Origin: UBA1724 sp963632245
Lineage (GTDB): Bacteria > Verrucomicrobiota > Lentisphaeria > Oligosphaerales > Oligosphaeraceae
NCBI GenBank assembly: GCA_963632245.1
Contig: CAVGTF010000101.1
Span: 1-8,755, forward strand
Length of the DNA stretch: 8,755 bases
Reading direction: 5' to 3'
In this document: piece by piece, positions 6,268 through 8,755 of the stretch
How positions within the stretch are numbered: the stretch's first letter is position 1
Layout of the letters: every line of letters starts with the position of its first letter
The notes under the pieces: generated by a model
The model's database searches: none
Seen by the model: the letters and a program-made list of their open reading frames with translations, nothing else
What the model was told of the DNA's origin: nothing
Position numbers and translations under genes: made by a program

Positions 6268-8655
6268 CTAGAAGGAGTAGTCGATGGAGAAGTGGAAGCG
6301 TCCGCTCCTTCCGTCGAGGTGGTCCCCCTTGGTGATGATGGGGTATCCGTAGTCGAAGCGGATGGGGACCTGCCGGAACTGGACGCCCAGCCCCAGGGAG
6401 GCATTGAGGTCACCGAGATCGGCATCGAAGTCGTCCCACCAGACATTGCCCACATCGCAGAAGACCTTGAAGAACATGAAGTCCTTGACGGGCTTGATGA
6501 GTTCCGCGGTGCCCACCAGCATGGTGGAGCCGCCGATGGAGTTTTCGTTGCGGTTGACGGGGCTCACGTCGTGGCGCTTGAAGCCGCGGATGGTGCCGTA
6601 TCCGCCGGCGAAGTACCGGTCGAAGATCTTGATGTCGTCGCCGCCCAGGTGCTGTGCGGTGTGTGCGTCTGCGGAGAGTCGGAGGAAGACATCTTTGTAG
6701 ACGGGGAAGAATCCCTCGGCGCCGGCGTGGAACTTGAGGTAGTCGGCGTAGGAGCCCAGGGCGCGGGTGACGTATTCCGCATCGAGGGAGAAGCGTGTTC
6801 CGCGGTTGGGGAAGATGTAGTGGTTTCGGGTATCGCGGGAGAGGGAGAGGATGAGTCGGTTGGCGAAGTCACCGCCCTCGTCGCGGCGCATGGAGTAGTT
6901 GCGTCCCTTGGGGAATTTCACGTCGTCGGGGTAGTTGCCGTCGTTTTCGTCGAACTCCTCTTCGTCATCGAGATCGGAGATCCGGATGTGTTCGATGCGC
7001 AGTCCCAGGGAGACGCGCCAGTATTCTGTGTGGTCGGGGAGGAAGGGGACCTTGAAGGAGACGGGGAGTCCCAGGGTGATGGCGTATCCGATGTGTCGCT
7101 CGTCGTATTCGTCTTCGTAGCGGGTATGGAGGAAGACCTCGTTGGTGAGGCTGAAGGGTCCGTCGAAGAGGGAGGGCTCTGTGAGGGAGAGGGAGAAGTT
7201 CTGGGTATCGGAACCCACGGCCAGGTAGGCGCGCATGCGCTGTCCGTCACCCTTGGGCTTCTCCAGTCCCAGGAGCTTGTCAAGGCTGAAGTTGGCTTCG
7301 GAGAGTTCCAGGAATCCCAGGACGGAGTCTTCGCTGGAGAAGGCGGCGCCCACGGAGATGGAGCCGGTGGGTTTTTCTTTTACCTCGATGGAGAGATCGC
7401 GGCGGGCGGGGTTGGCAGTGGTCTTGGGGAGGATCTCCACGCTTTCGAAGTATCCCAGGTTCTCCAGGCGGTTCTTGGTCTGGCGGATCTTCCGGCTGTC
7501 AGCCAGGTCGTCCTCGAAGATTGCCAGCTCGCGGCGGATGACGTGGTCGCGGGTGTAGGAGTTTCCGGAGATGGTGATATCGCCGATGCGGCTGGACTCG
7601 CCTTCGCGGATGCGGTAGGCCACATTGACCACGTGGGTGTCGGCATTTTTCTGCAGCTGGGGAGTGAAGCGCAGATCCAGGTATCCGCGGCCCTCATAGA
7701 GGCCCTTCATGGCTTCCAGGTCGGCATCGGCCAGGGTGGAGGAGTAGGGCTGGCCGGGCTGCATCTTGGTCTGCTCCAGGAGTTTCTCGGCGGTGAAGAG
7801 GGTCTGACCCTCGAAGGTGCGGGTGCCTAGGGTGTAGGGCTGTCCTTCCTGGATGTGATAGACCAGTCGGACCCACTTGCCGTCATCCAGGGACTGCTGG
7901 TCCACGGAGGTCACCTGGGCATCGAGGTAGCCCTTGGTGGCATAGAGGGACAGGATTTTGTCGATATCCAGATTCTGGAGTGCGGGGTTGTAGTAGTTGC
8001 CCATGCGGAAGATGTAGCGCCACCACTGGCGCTTGGTGAGCACCTGGTCCCGCAGCTCGCTTTGGGTGAAGGCGGTGTTTCCCTCGAAGAAGACGCCCTT
8101 GAGCTTCTGGCGGGCGGCACCCTCCACAATCTGGAAGACCACCCGGGCGGAACCGGGAACGGCGGGATCGCTCTCTAGGCGCGTGGTCACTTCCACGCCG
8201 TGGTAGCCCGCCTTCTCATACTTGTCCAGGATTCGCTTGCGATCCGCAGCCAGGCTGACGTCGTCCACCAATTCGCCGATCTTTGTGGTGCACTTCTTGG
8301 CAAGCGCCTTGGCGCGGAAGGCGGTGGCGCCCTCGATGTCAATGGCGGAGACGCGCTGGCGGAAGGTGAGCAGGTAGGTGACCAGGACGGAGCCGTCCTC
8401 GCGCTGGCCTACCTTCGTCTGGACATCGTCCACGCCACGGACCTTCAGAAGCGCACTTACATCCTGGGAGAGGCGCGGCAGCGAGAAGTCCTCGCCGACT
8501 TTCGTGCCGATGGTGGCATACACCACCTGCTCCAGGGCCTCCTGGTTCGAACCGCCCGTCAGGTCCACGACCTCAATGCGGGTGACCATCTCGGCCGACA
8601 GGACAAATGCCGACGCCATCACGACGGACAATAGGGAGAAGAACAGCTTTTTCAT
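6268..8655 (-). CDS. bamA: BamA, outer-membrane protein assembly factor (Omp85 family)
   Basis: The product has 795 residues (E. coli BamA has 810). It is the central, essential subunit of the BAM complex, which folds and inserts beta-barrel proteins into the outer membrane. A signal peptide (MKKLFFSLLSVVMASAFVLSA, cut near residue 21) precedes five periplasmic POTRA domains, about 24-100, 103-179, 184-269, 274-353 and 356-428, the later ones showing the usual GN-x-x-[FY]-[ST] and EG-type turns (EGNTAFTQSEL 191-201, SGNSYTRDHVIRREL 363-377). The 16-stranded barrel covers about 430-795, with the conserved loop-6 motif IRGF (689-692) after FDRYFAGGYGT, the strand FCDVGNVW (732-739), and a C-terminal beta-signal ending in Phe795. 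The start is ATG at 8655; an in-frame TTG two codons upstream (8661) is not needed. Upstream sequence is pyrimidine-rich with no Shine-Dalgarno sequence. Extracellular loop 4 carries an unusually acidic run (561-578). The gene is complete and intact. Confidence 0.97.
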   Translation of the reverse strand: MKKLFFSLLSVVMASAFVLSAEMVTRIEVVDLTGGSNQEALEQVVYATIGTKVGEDFSLPRLSQDVSALLKVRGVDDVQTKVGQREDGSVLVTYLLTFRQRVSAIDIEGATAFRAKALAKKCTTKIGELVDDVSLAADRKRILDKYEKAGYHGVEVTTRLESDPAVPGSARVVFQIVEGAARQKLKGVFFEGNTAFTQSELRDQVLTKRQWWRYIFRMGNYYNPALQNLDIDKILSLYATKGYLDAQVTSVDQQSLDDGKWVRLVYHIQEGQPYTLGTRTFEGQTLFTAEKLLEQTKMQPGQPYSSTLADADLEAMKGLYEGRGYLDLRFTPQLQKNADTHVVNVAYRIREGESSRIGDITISGNSYTRDHVIRRELAIFEDDLADSRKIRQTKNRLENLGYFESVEILPKTTANPARRDLSIEVKEKPTGSISVGAAFSSEDSVLGFLELSEANFSLDKLLGLEKPKGDGQRMRAYLAVGSDTQNFSLSLTEPSLFDGPFSLTNEVFLHTRYEDEYDERHIGYAITLGLPVSFKVPFLPDHTEYWRVSLGLRIEHIRISDLDDEEEFDENDGNYPDDVKFPKGRNYSMRRDEGGDFANRLILSLSRDTRNHYIFPNRGTRFSLDAEYVTRALGSYADYLKFHAGAEGFFPVYKDVFLRLSADAHTAQHLGGDDIKIFDRYFAGGYGTIRGFKRHDVSPVNRNENSIGGSTMLVGTAELIKPVKDFMFFKVFCDVGNVWWDDFDADLGDLNASLGLGVQFRQVPIRFDYGYPIITKGDHLDGRSGRFHFSIDYSF

Positions 8656-8755
8656 GGGCAACAGGAAAGGAGGGAGGATCAGATCCGCCCGTTTGCGTTG
8701 GATGAGAGATACTTATGACGAAAATCCGGATCCCTTCAGGGCACAATGACCCTAC

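Noticed and set aside
6199..7830. Long plus-strand open frame of 543 codons opposite bamA
   Set aside because: It lies antisense to an unmistakable bamA. Its composition (Gly, Val, Glu, Ala rich, without recognisable motifs) is what the complement of G/C-ending codons produces. The same applies to the plus-strand frames at 19-879, 1069-1863, 1939-3483, 3811-4980 and 5075-5968.
8662..8676. Purine-rich AGGAAAGGAGGGAGG resembling a ribosome-binding site
   Set aside because: It is on the plus strand, whereas bamA is read from the minus strand, where it appears as a pyrimidine tract. No credible plus-strand gene follows it.
8656..8755. Promoter for bamA or tail of an upstream gene in the last 100 bases
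   Set aside because: A CATAAG-like -10 can be picked out, but no matching -35 lies at proper spacing. A minus-strand frame ending with TGA at 8736-8738 leaves only five codons, too few to call a gene. Nothing else is recognisable there apart from an 11-base palindrome, GGATC-A-GATCC (8676-8686).

Overview
The window (about 8.8 kb, GC-rich) holds four genes, all on the minus strand, read from right to left: bamA (outer-membrane protein insertase), one LptF/LptG-type lipopolysaccharide export permease, a 1293-residue secreted protein made of two DUF3857 plus transglutaminase-like modules, and a YheT-type alpha/beta hydrolase that runs off the left edge. Coding density is high. No spacer exceeds 150 bases, and I saw no tRNA, rRNA, CRISPR array, insertion sequence or phage gene.

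Organism: BamA and an Lpt permease mean a diderm bacterium with an outer membrane that carries, or once carried, LPS. None of the four start codons has a recognisable Shine-Dalgarno sequence. Together with the GC-rich codon use, the unusual gene order (bamA not followed by skp/lpxD) and a large DUF3857-transglutaminase protein, this suggests the PVC group (Verrucomicrobiota/Lentisphaerota-like). That assignment is an impression from family knowledge, not a demonstrated result.

Layout: bamA occupies 8655-6268 and ends in a canonical aromatic C-terminus. A perfect 12-bp GC-rich hairpin (6219-6256) lies directly after its stop and probably ends or attenuates its transcript. The LptF/G gene (6124-4994) begins after a 143-base spacer containing a second small hairpin. 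The double transglutaminase gene (4956-1075) follows 37 bases later, so these two probably share a transcript. A 114-base spacer with an imperfect hairpin separates it from the hydrolase (960 to beyond base 1).

How the genes may work together: bamA and lptF/G are core outer-membrane assembly functions (beta-barrel insertion and LPS transport). The exported transglutaminase-like protein sits beside them and may act in the periplasm or at the envelope, but its substrate cannot be read from the sequence. Its most notable property is that the first module keeps the Cys-His-Asp triad, while the second, clearly homologous module has lost Cys and His. This looks like an active enzyme fused to a catalytically dead copy. 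I found no clear sign of a wholly new multi-gene system.
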